A program made the position numbers and the translations under genes. A stretch of DNA of 64,000 bases from Gigantopelta aegis. Its lineage: Eukaryota > Mollusca > Gastropoda > Neomphalida > Peltospiridae. The stretch is from assembly GCF_016097555.1 (NCBI RefSeq), contig NC_054702.1:87990905-88054904 (forward strand), given 5' to 3'. Under the pieces are notes generated by a model that ran no database searches, had not been told where the DNA came from, and saw only the letters and a list, made by a program, of their open reading frames with translations. How positions within the stretch are numbered: position 1 is the first letter of the stretch; the number at the start of each line of letters is the position of its first letter. Of this stretch, positions 13,301-24,530 are shown piece by piece.

Positions 13301-16300
13301 TGGGGGATACATTGCTGGATCAAAGGTATTTAATCCTAGTGTCGTCTTGATGTTGTTTCTCTGTCTGTCTTGCTGATTAAGTTTGTTTTATATTCACATT
13401 GATCACATTTCTATTTGTTCCTTAGCCCCGATATTTAAAGGCTTCATTCTGCTACATATTGGTTATATTGTGTGACGGCCATGTTATTAGGACATGGGTG
13501 ACAACATTCTCATGGGTTTCCTGGAGAGTGATGAATACAGCACATATTCAGTATCTCTTTGGAATTTTAAAATTAATTCTATAAGCATCTTTGGTAGTTT
13601 TTAAATATATTTTATATTTCTCTTGATAATTTGATGCAATATTCGTTTGTTTACCACAGTTTTCATATTCTGTTTTCATGGTCTGATCACAGTGTTTATT
13701 TTTTTATTTTTTTAAGGCTTTATATTTGGTAATGTTGTGTTGTGCTGTATACTGTTTCAAATGTTTTTCGTTTTGTCATGATAATTCAGTGCCATATTGC
13801 TCCACACACTGTATTCGTGGTCTGACCGTAGCATTTATTTTTTTTTTAATTTTTTTTTTTTTTTTTTTGAGGGGATGGTGTATTTAATGCTTCATTGTGT
13901 CTTTCATAAATGTGACTCTTTCATAGTTGTATTTCTTGCTCTAGCCAGTGCACCACAACTGGTGTATAAATGCTGTGGTATGTGCTATCCTGTCTATGGG
14001 ATGGCATATAAAAGATCCCTTGCTACCAATGAAAAAAATGTAGTGTTTCCTCTCTAATATTTGACATCCAATAGCCGATGATTAATAATCAATGTGCTCT
14101 AGTGGTGTTGTTAAACAAAACAAACTTTAAACTTTCATAGTCGTCTACAATATTTCTATTAATAATGTTTGAATTAAATATTGATTGATAGAATATTTTT
14201 CTCTTTCAGAAACTTATAAACCATCTGAAGGTGAACTCCCACAATGCTGTGTACTCCTGTGCCATGTCACCACCAGTTGCTATGCAGATCATCTCATCCA
14301 TGAAAATCATTATGGGTCTGGAAGGTGGAGATGAAGGTAACCTATTTCATAACAAAGCTTATTGTTGAGAAATTTGTGTATTGTTAAAATGTCACTTGTA
14401 CTGTTGAGATCAGTTGCAGCTCAAAGTACAATGAAACCCTTCAAAAGCGGACCCTCAGTAAACCAGAATCCTTTCAACACTGGACTTTCTTCACAGTGCC
14501 TTTTCAATATCAGTATAGAATAGAACGTCGCTAAACCAGATATCCATTAAAACCGTTCTTTTTACTTGGTCTCGTGGGTGTCTGGTTTAGAAGGGTTTCA
14601 CTGTAATTCAGATATATTTTATATGTTTAATAATGGCAGTTATAGCCCCTAATTGATTTATGCCATTTGTTATCCTGGAGATAGACGTTGATTTTCTTTA
14701 GCACTGAGCCACTTATTTGAAACTATAGATACATTCAGTTGACATTGATTTAAAAATGTCAGATATCCAATACTGTTATCTCCTTGTTTATTTGAAGGTA
14801 AAAATATTGCACTTTAAACATATTAACTAGTATTAACTTTTGTAAAATGAAAACTTGACATTTCTTTTAAAAGGAAAGAAGCGAATTCAGCAGCTAGCAT
14901 GGAATACAAGATACTTTCGCCGCCGACTTCACGAAATGGGTGTCATCGTCTATGGCAACAGGGACTCCCCAGTTGTTCCTGTCATGATCTTTATGCCTGC
15001 TAAAATTGCGTAAGATTTGGATATGATAAATATATATGTATTTCCATGAATTCAGTGATATTTGTTTTGATAAGTTTTCCTGTCACTAGTTTTGTCGTTG
15101 CCTTTGTTTATTTATAGTCAACAACATTGATCTTAAATGTGAAAAAATTGAAGTTCCCTTTGATTTTGTAAAAAAACTGAAAAAGATTATATTTTTTCCA
15201 GTTAATTAATCTGTATATCTGTTGTAAAAAAGATTTTTTTTATTATAACAAGTGGTATTTTCAGTAGTTCTAATTTGTTAGACTTTGTATTGGAAGACAT
15301 TACCCTGGTTATATGTTCACAAGTATCAATAGATCTTAAAGTTGTTTTTTTACTATGTGTGCAGATTTGCTTCACTTGGACATTTTACTTTCAGTGCCAT
15401 GGGACGAGAAACTCTGAAGAGAGGGCTTGGTATTGTTGTGGTTGGATTCCCAGCGACCCCAATCATCGAGTCTCGTGCCAGGTTCTGCCTTTCTGCTGCA
15501 CACTCAAAAGAAATGTTGGATAAAGTAAGGACCATTGTATATTCATTTAAAGAATGTGTTATTTCTTTTATATTCATTGGGGTATGAAAAAAAACCCCAA
15601 TCATCTGCAAACTGAATTGGCGAAGCTGTTTTCATATAAGTTTGCGGATTTTTTTTTTTTTTTCATACCCAGATGAATGTAAAAGAAATAACAGACAATA
15701 CTTATAATTAAACTTGAATCAAGCTTGCTAATAATAACACTAAAATTCATACTTTATTTGAATGATTTTTGGTCTGTAAACATTAACACTCAATAAGACA
15801 ACTTGCCCATATAAAATGACGTCATCAGGTATGACGTTCCACAATGCCTTAATTTTTACTTTCATTGAGAAATGAACAAATTCCTGTTGCTATGTCTGGA
15901 CCAATGGGATGACGTTATTTTGTAATGAATGTAACAAAATATTTATTATGTATATATATTCAGACCATAACATTTATTCACATTTTGTATATTAAAAGAA
16001 AAAACATGCAATTCTCAAACAAAAAAGAGGGTTTTTTTTCTGTTTTAGTGGGATTTGGTAGATATTTTAAAACTGATATTTGTTGAAATATTATCTTACT
16101 GAAAAAACCCAATGCTTCTGCTATGCTGATTTGTTCAAAGTAATTAACTATTGATGATAGCTTTATGATACAGGTTTCACTGTATATAGGTATATAATGT
16201 TTTAATATGTTGGGATGTAATTATGATTGCAGGCACTGGATGTTATTAATGAAGTGGCAGATGTGATTTCCTTGAAATATTCCCAGAGAACGCCAACTAT

Positions 16301-16343
16301 TTTTGATGAGAAGGATATGAAACTCACTGAGGTACACCACTAA
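1303..16343 (+). CDS. SPTLC2: Serine palmitoyltransferase subunit 2 (SPTLC2 family), copy 1, 12 coding exons
   Basis: Catalytic subunit of serine palmitoyltransferase, the ER-membrane enzyme that condenses L-serine with palmitoyl-CoA to 3-ketosphinganine using pyridoxal phosphate (family knowledge). Coding exons: 1303-1383, 7467-7643, 8081-8235, 9175-9320, 10172-10296, 11995-12088, 12641-12746, 13106-13325, 14210-14336, 14874-15009, 15395-15524, 16233-16343. Every junction is GT-AG and the frame stays open for 535 residues (human about 562). Seen in order: a hydrophobic segment near residues 47-67, SYNYLG substrate-binding motif, TRQE, DELNHAS with the PLP-stacking His239, YLDEAHSIG with Asp320 and His323, [12 protein letters not shown] with PLP Lys355, and the VVVGFPATP and [10 protein letters not shown] blocks. 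It normally pairs with SPTLC1, which is not in this window. The start ATG has a purine at -3 and G at +4. Transcript ends were not determined. Confidence 0.95.
2239..2418. mobile_element. MITE, CAGGGCTAGCTCTG family, copy 1
   Basis: 180 bp bounded by CAGGGCTAGCTCTG and its near-exact inverse, flanked by a 5-bp direct repeat ATAGA. In intron 1 of SPTLC2 copy 1. The interior is rich in AAATTCGCCAA-type words also present in the second copy. Confidence 0.8.
2722..2913. mobile_element. MITE, CAGGGCTAGCTCTG family, copy 2
   Basis: 192 bp, same ends as the element about 300 bp upstream, flanked by a different 5-bp direct repeat TTACA. Two insertions with different 5-bp duplications fix the boundaries of the family. 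Confidence 0.8.
3480..5253 (+). mobile_element. 5'-truncated LINE (reverse transcriptase C-terminal part)
   Basis: The translation shows [19 protein letters not shown], then EGGLGMVN, then [12 protein letters not shown] and a Cys/His knuckle (KCTFC followed by HLFYTC), typical of the end of a LINE ORF2; my best guess is a Tx1/L1-like clade. The frame changes once between 4263 and 4303, and the ORF ends at 4871. The 3' part holds a direct duplication of about 39 bp (around 4928-5005) and ends near a (CAA)n run at 5253-5270. Only the C-terminal third or less remains. It sits in intron 1 of SPTLC2 copy 1. Confidence 0.8.
5336..5608 (+). mobile_element. tRNA-derived SINE, family A, 5'-truncated
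   Basis: Shares with the other family A copies the blocks TGGGCTATTTCTCG, GGCCGTGGTATGTACTA, AAAGATCCCTTGCTGCTAAT and ATAACCATAATTAAAATGTG, and ends in a TTTC-type tail. The tRNA A-box part is missing. Confidence 0.8.
5800..5915. repeat. Partial relative of the hAT-like MITE
   Basis: Begins CAGGGCTTCTAAAATA and contains GGCTAGTGATGG and GATGGCTAGTTAAAAAA, as in 42897-43252. The right end is not recognisable. Confidence 0.5.
6979..7136. repeat. Palindromic MITE, GATAATAA family, copy 1
   Basis: The two arms pair through ACTTGTCAC...GTGACAAGT in the middle and TAATAAAT...ATTTATTA outward. Related copies lie near 23191 and 44392. In intron 1 of SPTLC2 copy 1. Confidence 0.65.
7467..7643 (+). 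CDS. SPTLC2: SPTLC2 copy 1, exon 2 (membrane segment)
   Basis: Residues 28-86. It contains [14 protein letters not shown], matching the family's FNEAFEETP block, followed by the hydrophobic stretch that anchors the subunit to the ER membrane and the RDFLR motif. Acceptor TTTCAG, donor GTAAGA, phase 0 at both ends. Confidence 0.93.
8081..8235 (+). CDS. SPTLC2: SPTLC2 copy 1, exon 3
   Basis: Residues 87-138 (last codon split after two bases). Reads [23 protein letters not shown], cf. human [22 protein letters not shown], then WNRPI and a DILERR block. Acceptor TTTCTAG, donor GTATGT. Confidence 0.93.
9175..9320 (+). CDS. SPTLC2: SPTLC2 copy 1, exon 4 (SYNYLG motif)
   Basis: Carries [15 protein letters not shown] and VCGTRQEF, the substrate-binding loop and the conserved TRQE of the alpha-oxoamine synthase fold. 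Acceptor AACAG, donor GTAGGA; one base of the next codon (Gly) is left at the end. Confidence 0.94.
9572..9825 (-). repeat. Interspersed repeat, GACAACTTGCC family (inverted copy)
   Basis: The reverse complement matches the repeats at 15554 and 27056 through a GTTATTTCTTTTA...GTTCAT end, an ACACTCAATAA block and GGACCAATGG. Intron 4 of SPTLC2 copy 1. More diverged than the other two. Confidence 0.6.
10172..10296 (+). CDS. SPTLC2: SPTLC2 copy 1, exon 5
   Basis: Residues up to 228: the [17 protein letters not shown] block and GFATNSMN, matching human HEELEELVARFLGVEAA and GFATNSMN. Acceptor TTTTTAG, donor GTATGT, ends in phase 0. Confidence 0.94.
10297..11994 (+). other. SPTLC2: Intron 5 of SPTLC2 copy 1
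   Basis: Apart from a C13 run at 10424-10436 I see no element or coding signal here. AT-rich unique-looking sequence. Confidence 0.6.
11995..12088 (+). CDS. SPTLC2: SPTLC2 copy 1, exon 6 (PLP-stacking His)
   Basis: Residues 229-259: [20 protein letters not shown]. His239 corresponds to the histidine that stacks on the PLP ring in this family. Acceptor TTTCCAG, donor GTAAGT, phase 1 end. Confidence 0.95.
12128..12421 (-). mobile_element. tRNA-derived SINE, family A, near full length
   Basis: Reading the minus strand: a tRNA-like head with GTAGCCCAGTGGTATAGCG (A box) and a B-box-like GGATAGATCCC, then the shared body and a TTAAATAAAACA tail. In intron 6 of SPTLC2 copy 1. Open frames seen here are the SINE, not a gene. 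Confidence 0.85.
12641..12746 (+). CDS. SPTLC2: SPTLC2 copy 1, exon 7
   Basis: Reads [19 protein letters not shown], then [15 protein letters not shown], closely matching human [15 protein letters not shown]. Acceptor ATTACAG, donor GTAAAC; the final Ser codon is completed by the first base of exon 8. Confidence 0.94.
13106..13325 (+). CDS. SPTLC2: SPTLC2 copy 1, exon 8 (PLP lysine)
   Basis: Residues 295-368. Contains [21 protein letters not shown] (Asp320, His323) and [12 protein letters not shown] with the Schiff-base Lys355. Gly358 and Ser360 equal human Gly382 and Ser384, so this copy has the standard active-site loop. Acceptor TTCCAG, donor GTATTT. Confidence 0.97.
13925..14138 (+). mobile_element. 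SINE, family B, 5'-truncated
   Basis: Shares the family body (CCAGTGCACCACAACTGG, AAAAGATCCCTTGCT) but has the family B tail: CCAATAGCCGATGATTAATA, AATGTGCTCTAGTGG, then TTAAACAAAACAAACTTT. In intron 8 of SPTLC2 copy 1, preceded by a T-rich run. Confidence 0.8.
14210..14336 (+). CDS. SPTLC2: SPTLC2 copy 1, exon 9
   Basis: Residues 369-410: [19 protein letters not shown], then SMKIIMG, matching human YLRTHSHSAVYATSLSPPV and SMKCIMG. Acceptor TTTCAG, donor GTAACC. Confidence 0.94.
14429..14603. mobile_element. Small mariner/Tigger-like MITE
   Basis: 175 bp with inverted ends CAATGAAACCCTTC / AAGGGTTTCACTG and TA at both sides. Related fragments lie at about 37464 and 57861. In intron 9 of SPTLC2 copy 1. 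Superfamily is inferred from the TA duplication and end sequence only. Confidence 0.65.
14874..15009 (+). CDS. SPTLC2: SPTLC2 copy 1, exon 10
   Basis: Reads [19 protein letters not shown], then [16 protein letters not shown] and MPAKIA. The acceptor (TTTTAAAAG) has a weak pyrimidine tract. Donor GTAAGA with phase 2 end. Confidence 0.93.
15395..15524 (+). CDS. SPTLC2: SPTLC2 copy 1, exon 11
   Basis: Reads [20 protein letters not shown], then the [13 protein letters not shown] block. An earlier in-frame-looking AG (15364) was rejected, because the acceptor at TTTCAG before 15395 gives exact colinearity with human and the same exon length (130 nt) as copy 2. Confidence 0.94.
15554..15945 (+). 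repeat. Interspersed repeat, GACAACTTGCC family, with an internal palindrome
   Basis: Contains CAATAAGACAACTTGCCCAT and TAATGAATGTAACA, shared with 27056-27345. The first 135 bp form a palindrome (TTATTTCTTTTA...TAAAAGAAATAA around an A- and T-run). It begins about 30 bp after the exon 11 donor of SPTLC2 copy 1. Confidence 0.7.
16233..16343 (+). CDS. SPTLC2: SPTLC2 copy 1, terminal exon 12
   Basis: Residues 500-535, [20 protein letters not shown] to a TAA stop at 16341-16343. Human has a similarly placed, poorly conserved acidic tail. The last four codons follow a GAG/GTAC sequence at the point where copy 2 has a strong donor. Confidence 0.9.
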   Translation, partial: ALDVINEVADVISLKYSQRTPTIFDEKDMKLTEVHH

Positions 16344-16870
16344 TTGTAAAAGGTTTTGTTGGTAGGAAAGTACACATAATAGTAAAGATATTTTGCTGCA
16401 ACTTGAAAGGAGGAGTCTATAAACCAATAGTGGCTTTCTTCTACATTCTAGATTATGTTCATCAAAGAACAAAAATTAGAACAGTTTTGGGGTAGCTCTA
16501 AAATCCAGGTTTTTCATCTGTAGAAAAAATGTCACAATGTCATGTTTATTACATACCTATTCAATCTTACTATAGTGATAAAGACATTTTCAAACTGTAT
16601 GATAAATTTGTTTGTATTGCACATGGACAATTTGGACCGGAACTTTTTTTATGGTGAATTCCTTTTTTATTTTTACTGGAGTCATATGTTTTACAAATAT
16701 TTATTTACATCACATCTTACTTAAAACTAAGTTACAGATTATTGCATAGTATGATTCTTAATGTTAAGTAAAACCATAAAAGGAGTATTGATCCTAGATT
16801 TATGAATATGAAGTGATACTTTTTGACGTTAAATTAAGAACTGTTCTTGTAAAAATTAAAGAAGATATGT

Positions 16871-16876
16871 AATAAA
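16871..16876 (+). terminator. Candidate poly(A) signal of SPTLC2 copy 1
   Basis: AATAAA about 530 bp after the copy 1 stop codon, followed by a T-rich stretch. Other AATAAA/ATTAAA words occur further on, so the true end of the transcript is open. Confidence 0.3.
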
Positions 16877-19331
16877 TACAGAACTTCACATACATTGTTT
16901 TTGCTTCCTATTTATTGCACTCGTTTATTTTGTACAAGTACATACCACTCGTCCACTAAGTGGTCTCATGGTATATATAGGTTATTACCCTCATGTTTTT
17001 CGGTATCAGTATTATGCGAGCATAATACATTATTTTTATTCCTAGTATATGATATTGACAATATTTAAAAACACGAGGGTAATAATCTCTTTATCATTAC
17101 AACATGTTTTTGTAAACTGTACATGCAACTTTAATTCCAGTCCCCCATTACTACCTATTTAAATGACGTAAGAATATGTGGCGCTGTGTATTTTTTAATG
17201 GAAATGATGTCAAATTCAAATGACATCATTTTGGATGTCCTTACATCAAAATAAACTAGTGCTTAACATTTTTTGTTTTCTGAACGCTGGACAGCTTTCA
17301 GTGTAAAATTGCTATTGAAATGTTTTTATTTGATGACTATGAATGCATACGTCAATTATGGAATGTCACTCTAGTACCTTTGCTTAAATGTCAATAAACC
17401 TAATACCGTGGCCTCGATTTTAATTTACATCTAATTTGCAAAGTTATCAAATTCTTAAAGTATGTGATCTGAAAAATATCACATACTTTGATTGCACTGA
17501 AAATGTAAGATATTATATGATAAATATTGTTACGCAAAATAAACTAATGCAATGCATAAAACTGACAGGCTTCATATCACTATGTCATATGTTACAGCCC
17601 TCACTTTTTTTATGATATTGTAATGCTAAGATAGCTTCAGAAATATGGGCCCAGGTTGGTGGATTATGTGTCCAGCATGATGTGCTTGCACCTTAATTGG
17701 ATATAAACACATTTATATGAATAACAATGTGTTTGATGTGATATAATGAAAAGAACATTCTTTTTTATTTGTTCTGTCTATTGGCTGATCATTGTTCTTG
17801 ATGCCCAGCACCACAAATTGTTTTTCCAATGCTATACAGGACAATGTCAGTATATTTGTCTTAAAAATTTTAATTGTAAACATAAAAATAGAAAGTGGTT
17901 ATGGAAGCAGCCAAAAATGGCAGTATAATATTTAATTAATAATAAGTTTATATATTTTGTTTTTATTTACAGTAACTGTTCCTGATGTCAGTTGGTTTCC
18001 TCGTGTTGCAACATACAAGTTAAAAACTTTTCTATGAAAAATACTGGCTCAGTGCAACACAAGGAAGAAGAGAAAGCCCAGTCTTATTATTTTGTTTGTT
18101 TACCACTAGATTACCCACTAGTGGTGGATGAAACATTAAGTACTTGGATTTTTTTATACATCAATTTTTTTTGCTTTCTAGAGTCAAACTTCGGTAATTT
18201 AAACTTCAGTCTTTGAAAAGGTCTCATCCCTTTACTATTGGGCCATTTCAGATCAAATTCTCATCCAAATTAAAAACGAGAGCATTTTACAGCTGTGACA
18301 TACTGAATCAATGGGTAAACCTTTCTTAATCCAAAGTACTGCTGAAAAGTTAAGCCGTCTTTCTTTGTTTTAATTACTGAGTGTGAAACCGCCATGTCTT
18401 CCTTGCGTCCATTCATGAAGTGCAACATTGGGTGATTATTTCAGCAGATTTGATCGTTTTTAGGTTAACGCTTGTTTTGTTTTTTTTAAACTGCATCGAC
18501 TCACCTTAAACATTATCATTTTTTGCTTGTTTAGTGATACGTAAGATACTTTCATACCACAGTGCTCTTGTTTCTTATGTGCTTCCAGTTGTACATGTAT
18601 AGATTTTTTTTTTTTTTTTTAAATCATGGTTCATTATATAACATATGGAATTATGTTTCATGATGTCATATAACTGAAATTATTGTCATGGAGGGTTATT
18701 ATGTTACATTATATTGTGATGTAATGAGCTTTGGCAAATGAACAACACTCGAGCACAATATTATATTGCTGAATCACTGATTTTAAATTATCGAAGTTTG
18801 ACTATCGTAGATTGATTCATTGGATTGAAATGAACCAGATGATATGCTAAAGAATTATTTTTCTCAAACCAGTATATCGCTGTAACTCGTTACATATTAA
18901 AATGGTCAGGTGGGCTCAGATATGCTGATCTTGGAAGGCTATATTTGGCTTAATTTGTTAATAAATATTATATTGTTACATTTAAATTATTTATAAAGTC
19001 TGAATCAAGTATTGCTAATTTCATCTAAACTTGGCAGGTCCATATATGAGCCTTGTTTTTCTTAAATTTTTAATTGTATCAGATTACAAAAATGGTATGC
19101 TGGAGTACTCCATTCAAAAGCATAAATATTTGACCTGGATAGAGCAGTTGGTAGTCATCAGTTTTATTGAAATAGCAGGTCACTATTGCTGTCTGCTGAA
19201 TGTTATTTCAGTCATCAATAATATGTGGATAAAATGTTAACCACTTCATGAAAACATTAAATTATGTATTTAGATGTTGAGACATTCATTTCACGTCGTC
19301 GGTTCATTTTGATAACTTGAATTTATGAAAG

Positions 19332-19483
19332 GGCTATTCCAAAAATTATTTTGAAACAAGAGACAGTTTTGTTGACTGTTCACACTAATTGATGAATTGA
19401 AAACTTCTTGCTGACCCACCTGGAATAAAAACTATAATCCAGGTTCCTCCCACCTCTCCATGTTGATGATTTTTGGAATAGCC
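19332..19483. repeat. MITE with GGCTATTCCAAAAAT ends
   Basis: 152 bp bounded by GGCTATTCCAAAAATTAT and the inverse ATGATTTTTGGAATAGCC. No transposase. Superfamily not assigned. Confidence 0.65.
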
Positions 19484-20503
19484 ATAATAGATTTAATCGT
19501 ACATATTCAGGTTTTTTTTTAGAAAAAAATGGGATCCATCTTTTACAAAACAAGGTAATTTCATTGCTGGTATTACTATGTTATAAGTGTTTGCTCTCTT
19601 ACAAGCTTAAGTGGATAATTTGTAAGATGTGCAAGGTATTTTATAACATAAATGACATTTTATTGGATATATATTTTGTAAGTAATGAAAAGAAAAAAAA
19701 ATCAAACTTCTTTATATACACATTTTTAAACCATATTTACATGTGAAAAATCCTAATGACTTCGTAACTGTTCAAAGCAGTTACAAATGATGGGATATTT
19801 CCTTTCTGTATGTTTGTGTCGTACACAGTGTGTATACTATAACTTTGATGTCCACCTGCCTTGTCTCATACTCTCAACTTTTTGTTGAGAAGTGGACATG
19901 GATTTACTGATAGATTAGCTGTTGTTAGGGTACTGTAGAATGCTTTTTTGCCAATTTGGCTGAACTGCAGTATGCTTTTCAGCCGATTCAGATGAATTGC
20001 AGTGCGTTTTAACTGATTCGGCTGAATTGTAGGGTGCTATTTAGCAGATATGGTCATAAAAGTAAAGTTCTTTTAGATAAAACTGTTGCCTACTTGTGAG
20101 TTTAGCGTGATGAATATAAGACTTGTGTTAATGCCTAAGGATTTAATAAAGCCAGAATAGAGAATACATTGCTATTACATCATGTATAACAGTAGCCCAT
20201 TGTTTACATACAGATCACATTCAAATGGTGTTAACCAGTGGTGCTAATATTAAAAATATGGGATGAATAATCAGCAAGAAGCCTTTACGAGGAAACCGAT
20301 TTCCACTTTGATTATCATGTCTTTCCATTTGGAAATCATTCCACGAGAGACATTTCATCTAAGGAGAGGAGTTGTACAAACTTGGAAAACCAAGTTCTAT
20401 TTAAAGCGAAACAAGGCAAGTGTGAGCGACACCTCGCTTGTCACAAAGAGGCCTGATTATGATCGCTCAACTAGAAGCTGCATTTTACAAATATTAGAGC
20501 AGG

Positions 20504-20612
20504 TCTCTGTTCCACGAAGTGATCTTAGCAGTAAGATCACCTTAAATTAATAACTACCTTATACACTTAGGTGATCTTGGCACTAAGATCGCTTGGTGGA
20601 ACGGGATCCAGG
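20504..20612. repeat. Short palindromic MITE with GTTCCACGAAGTGATCTTAG end
   Basis: Inverted arms GTTCCACGAAGTGATCTTAG and CTAAGATCGCTTGGTGGAAC face each other, and each arm is itself a small hairpin (GTGATCTTAG...TAAGATCAC). No coding potential. Confidence 0.65.
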
Positions 20613-23600
20613 ACTAGTGGAATATCCATACTAAATGTGTGAGATGGACGTATATAAAATATTTTAATGTAATTTGAATAAATTGATAATTTAATATTTT
20701 CTAGTGCCGTTAATGCTATACAGTTAATCTGGCCTAGAGAATTATCGATTAAGAACATTGTAATTTATGTTATTACTCTTCTGTTATAAATGTTTGGATT
20801 GGTCCAAATGATATCATGTGATTTAAAAGAAACTGCATTCGTAATGCCATGAAACTCATTTTGCACTACTTTCTACAGGGCTTAGAAAACCAAGATCATT
20901 TCAGCCATTTTATTTCTTTCAAATTAATAAAATAACTTTACATTATTTATTAATATTGAATCAGTAAGTGTTATGGTTTAAAATAGTTTTTTATCAAATT
21001 TATTAATGTATAAAAGAATGTGAGTAATCCCTTGTTTGGTTACTGACAGTAAAAGTCAAACCTCAGAATAGGAGTATTTCCCTTAGTCTTTGTATTGATT
21101 TCCTGAAGAAAATGTTCAGTTGATACTTCATACTATTTTTATACTGATAAAATAGTTATACACTTGGAATTGTAAAATTGAACATGATAATTACTGACAC
21201 ACTACACCATTCATGCAGTGTGTAAAGTAATTCTGTGGTTCATACTTACAGGAACTATACAAAATTATCATGTACATTACACTGGTACAACAGATTAACA
21301 GTCTACTAAACCTGTATTATAGTTCTGCCTTGCTGGTTTGGGTTTTTTTCATTCTGGTACAAACATTTTAGGGTTAAAAAAGGTATCAGGTTCTAACAAA
21401 CTCTGTACATTATTGTTTTTAAAATTCTTACACATTTGATTTTCAGGAATTCTGGTCATTAGCAAAATGCAGAAAAATATTACACTACTTAAACTTGTTG
21501 GGGAAATGTGGGAAAGACACTGTGCTAATTAAATTTAAAATAAATAATTTGTTCCCTTGCTTTGGATAATTTATTCCCATGTTTTGGAACGAGCTTGAAG
21601 GCAAGAGGAAAGAGAGTATTCTTGTTTGATTATGAACATTGTTGATGGTGTTTGTCAGAGTTGTCAGTGTCAGTTCTGAGATGTTATTAAATAATTACGT
21701 CTTTCCTTTTTATTTCATGATACTATACAGTAGTTACACTGGCAGCTGTAATGGTGTGTAGTTTTTCACACGTAAGTGGCACCTTTGGTCAAGTGGTAAA
21801 TTTGAATTGCCTAGAAGGCCTCTAATCCGTGTAACATGTCAATATTCTTTACCTTTTTTCTTACTCAAAAATACATCATGCATTTTCTGATTGATTTTTT
21901 TTTTTTTTTTTACATTTATTATCTACATGTTGTTTTTATTTAATATAGTATACAGTAATAAAGCCACTTAACTAAAATGTATAGGTTAAAGTTTTTGTTA
22001 ACCATGTTCATTTTATACCGGTTGACTCGGGACTTTGAGGACCTCATACATTTTTGTCTGGTTTTAGCAGTGCATAAAAATTAGGTCATTGAAATAATCT
22101 GTACCAAAATGGATGACACTGGAAGACGGCATATCATGTTATAAAAATTAGTTCAGATCCATGTTCTGTACTAAAGACATTGGACCTATTCAGCCTGAAT
22201 TTGCCAGTTCCAAATTAAACAAAACAAAAACACAACAAAACTTACATTATTACATGTTAAAAAGATTTGTTGTGGATGAATTAAATATTCACCGATGAAG
22301 TTCTTCAATGGATGTGACTGTACCAGTTTGTTAGTAAGTGCAGCAATTTAAAAACACTGAATCCAACTGGTACATCACTCAAAATGGATGTGTATTTGAT
22401 GAACAATTTGCATATATTCCAAGTTTAACTAAATCTTATGAAATATATAAATCACACCCACCATTACAGTATGATTATTTTCATTTGATTTTTGTATTTT
22501 CTTATTTATTTCACTGTATCTGTAGTTGATCTGTATGATTAGAAGTGACTGTTAGTGTGCTGTTGTAAGTAAACTTTTGAGTAATTAGTTTGTGCCATTC
22601 TGAAACCATGCTGGTTCATTGTAATAGAAAATACCTGTAATATGCTTTTATCTTACTAACAATGATTATGAGGAAGCATCTACTTTTTTATTATTATTTT
22701 TTTGTTTTTGTTATTACATTATGTTCATTACTTTGTTGAATTAGTAAAAATAATCTTCATTTTAACTACTAATAAAAAGAATCATTGTTCATATTACCGT
22801 AGTGACTTATCAGTTGGAACTGAAGAGAATTGTTAGCCAGATTGAATCAAATTCTTAAGGCTTTGTTATGTGAAACGGTTATGGAAACATTTGACATATG
22901 ACATTATGTAATAGGTTTTATTACCCCAGTGGTGTCTCATAATGGGAAATAGAAAATTTAACTAAAACATCACTCATTGGTTTAACATACCATATTATTG
23001 GATGATTTAGCACTTACTAACCAATGGCCATGTCAGTACTAAAATTACTGGGCAAGTAATAACAATTGATTAGTTGCTATAGCAATACTCAGAATTGTGT
23101 TAAACTGTTTAGAATTGTGGGTATGTAAATTTAAAAAAAGATAAATAATAAAGTATACAAAGAAAAACAAATAACTGGGATATCAAAAGAGCATGATACA
23201 GAGGATAATAAACTAGATGCCAGTAATTATGGATTTTCTTTTTTTGTTACTTGTGACACTTGTTTCATTTGGGATATAAACCTGATAACAACTGGTAACT
23301 TGTTTATTATCCTCTATATCATGCTACTTTGGTATTGTTATATTGTATTAGGAACAGTTATGTATGTTCAGAAGTAAAAGTAATACTGTGAGTGCAAACG
23401 TATCAGAAATTGTTTGTCAAGTAGTGCAAAGTTTGCTAGTATTTTGGGAGGAATATTTAATACTTCACATTTTTCAAAGTAGTAATTGTCAAAGAAATTT
23501 CAAGTAATGTGAACCAAACATTTAGTTGTGTTGTGCCAATGTATATGACAAACATTTTTATTGAACTGTACAGATAAAAACAATGTGAGTGTTACATCTT

Positions 23601-24530
23601 GCTTGACCATCACGGCAGTTTTCTGTACACTCCAAGGGTGTAAAAAAATTGTTTATTCAAACTAGATGTGCATTTTTCGTAAATGATGTTATTGGCGGGG
23701 GTGGGGGGTGAGCGTAGCTTTAGTAAAATGGCTACAACACAGACCCCAAGTAATGAGCCTTAAGAATAAATGGACATCCTTTTTATATTTCATAACAATG
23801 GGACAGAGTGCAAGTGCAAATAATTTTAACATGCTCATATACCACTAGATGGGACAGACTGCTACAAATGTGAAGTTGTCTTACGCTAACAATTCTCTTT
23901 ATATATTGTGATGTGAAAATGCACTAACAAAACAAACTGATATTTTGTTGCTTCTTGTGTGTTGACTGATTTTGTTATAATCTTGGAATAAATCTGCGTA
24001 TAAGAAACAGGGTTTAAACTGTTTGTTAAAACAAATTAAAGTTGAATAAGGCAAACAAGACTTCTTGATGGATTTATCAGAAAGAGAACCCTATTGGTCT
24101 GCTTGTTTTTGTTAAATTTTATTACATTTTGTTTTGGCCAAGAAAAAAGCAAATTTAACTACGCCATTAAACAAAATGCACCAAATTGTTAACCATGTTT
24201 GTTGTTCAGCCTGAACCCTGATAAAATTGTGAAACAGTTTTGTTACCAAGAACGGACTCATTAGTCTCACTGTTCAAGTATTTGTAGTGTAATATGATGC
24301 AACATATAGTAAACTATTCAAATTGTTTTAATATTTTGTAGTGTAGTTTGATACTTAAGTTATAAAGTATTTGTGCTTATATTTTTTTAAACAAAAAATT
24401 CTATTTCGTTTGTTCAGGCATTTTTCTTAGTACATTTGAAAATCTAAAAGGCAATTAAATTTTTTTCCCTAATTTAACTATGTGTTTGTGTTTATTTAGT
24501 TACTAGATCTCTATAAAGTGTAACCTCATC
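20613..24530. other. Intergenic stretch, no gene seen
   Basis: AT-rich. Apart from the palindromic repeat at 23191-23324 I recognise no gene or element. The open frames are short and without motif. Confidence 0.55.
23191..23324. repeat. Palindromic MITE, GATAATAA family, copy 2
   Basis: Ends GCATGATACAGAGGATAATA and TATTATCCTCTATATCATGC are near-perfect inverses. The CTGGTAACTTGTTTATTATC block is shared with the copies at 6979 and 44392. Confidence 0.7.

Larger units (their letters stand above)
16344..20500. other. Start of convergent intergenic region, no gene seen
   Basis: Holds the presumed 3' UTR of SPTLC2 copy 1, an inverted-repeat element at about 16978-17092 (GTTATTACCCTCATG / ACGAGGGTAATAA) and a MITE at 19332-19483. 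The short open frames lack recognisable motifs. Confidence 0.6.

Noticed and set aside
15365-15394. Use of the earlier acceptor for exon 11 of copy 1
   Set aside because: It would add ten residues absent from copy 2 and human; the later acceptor gives exact colinearity.
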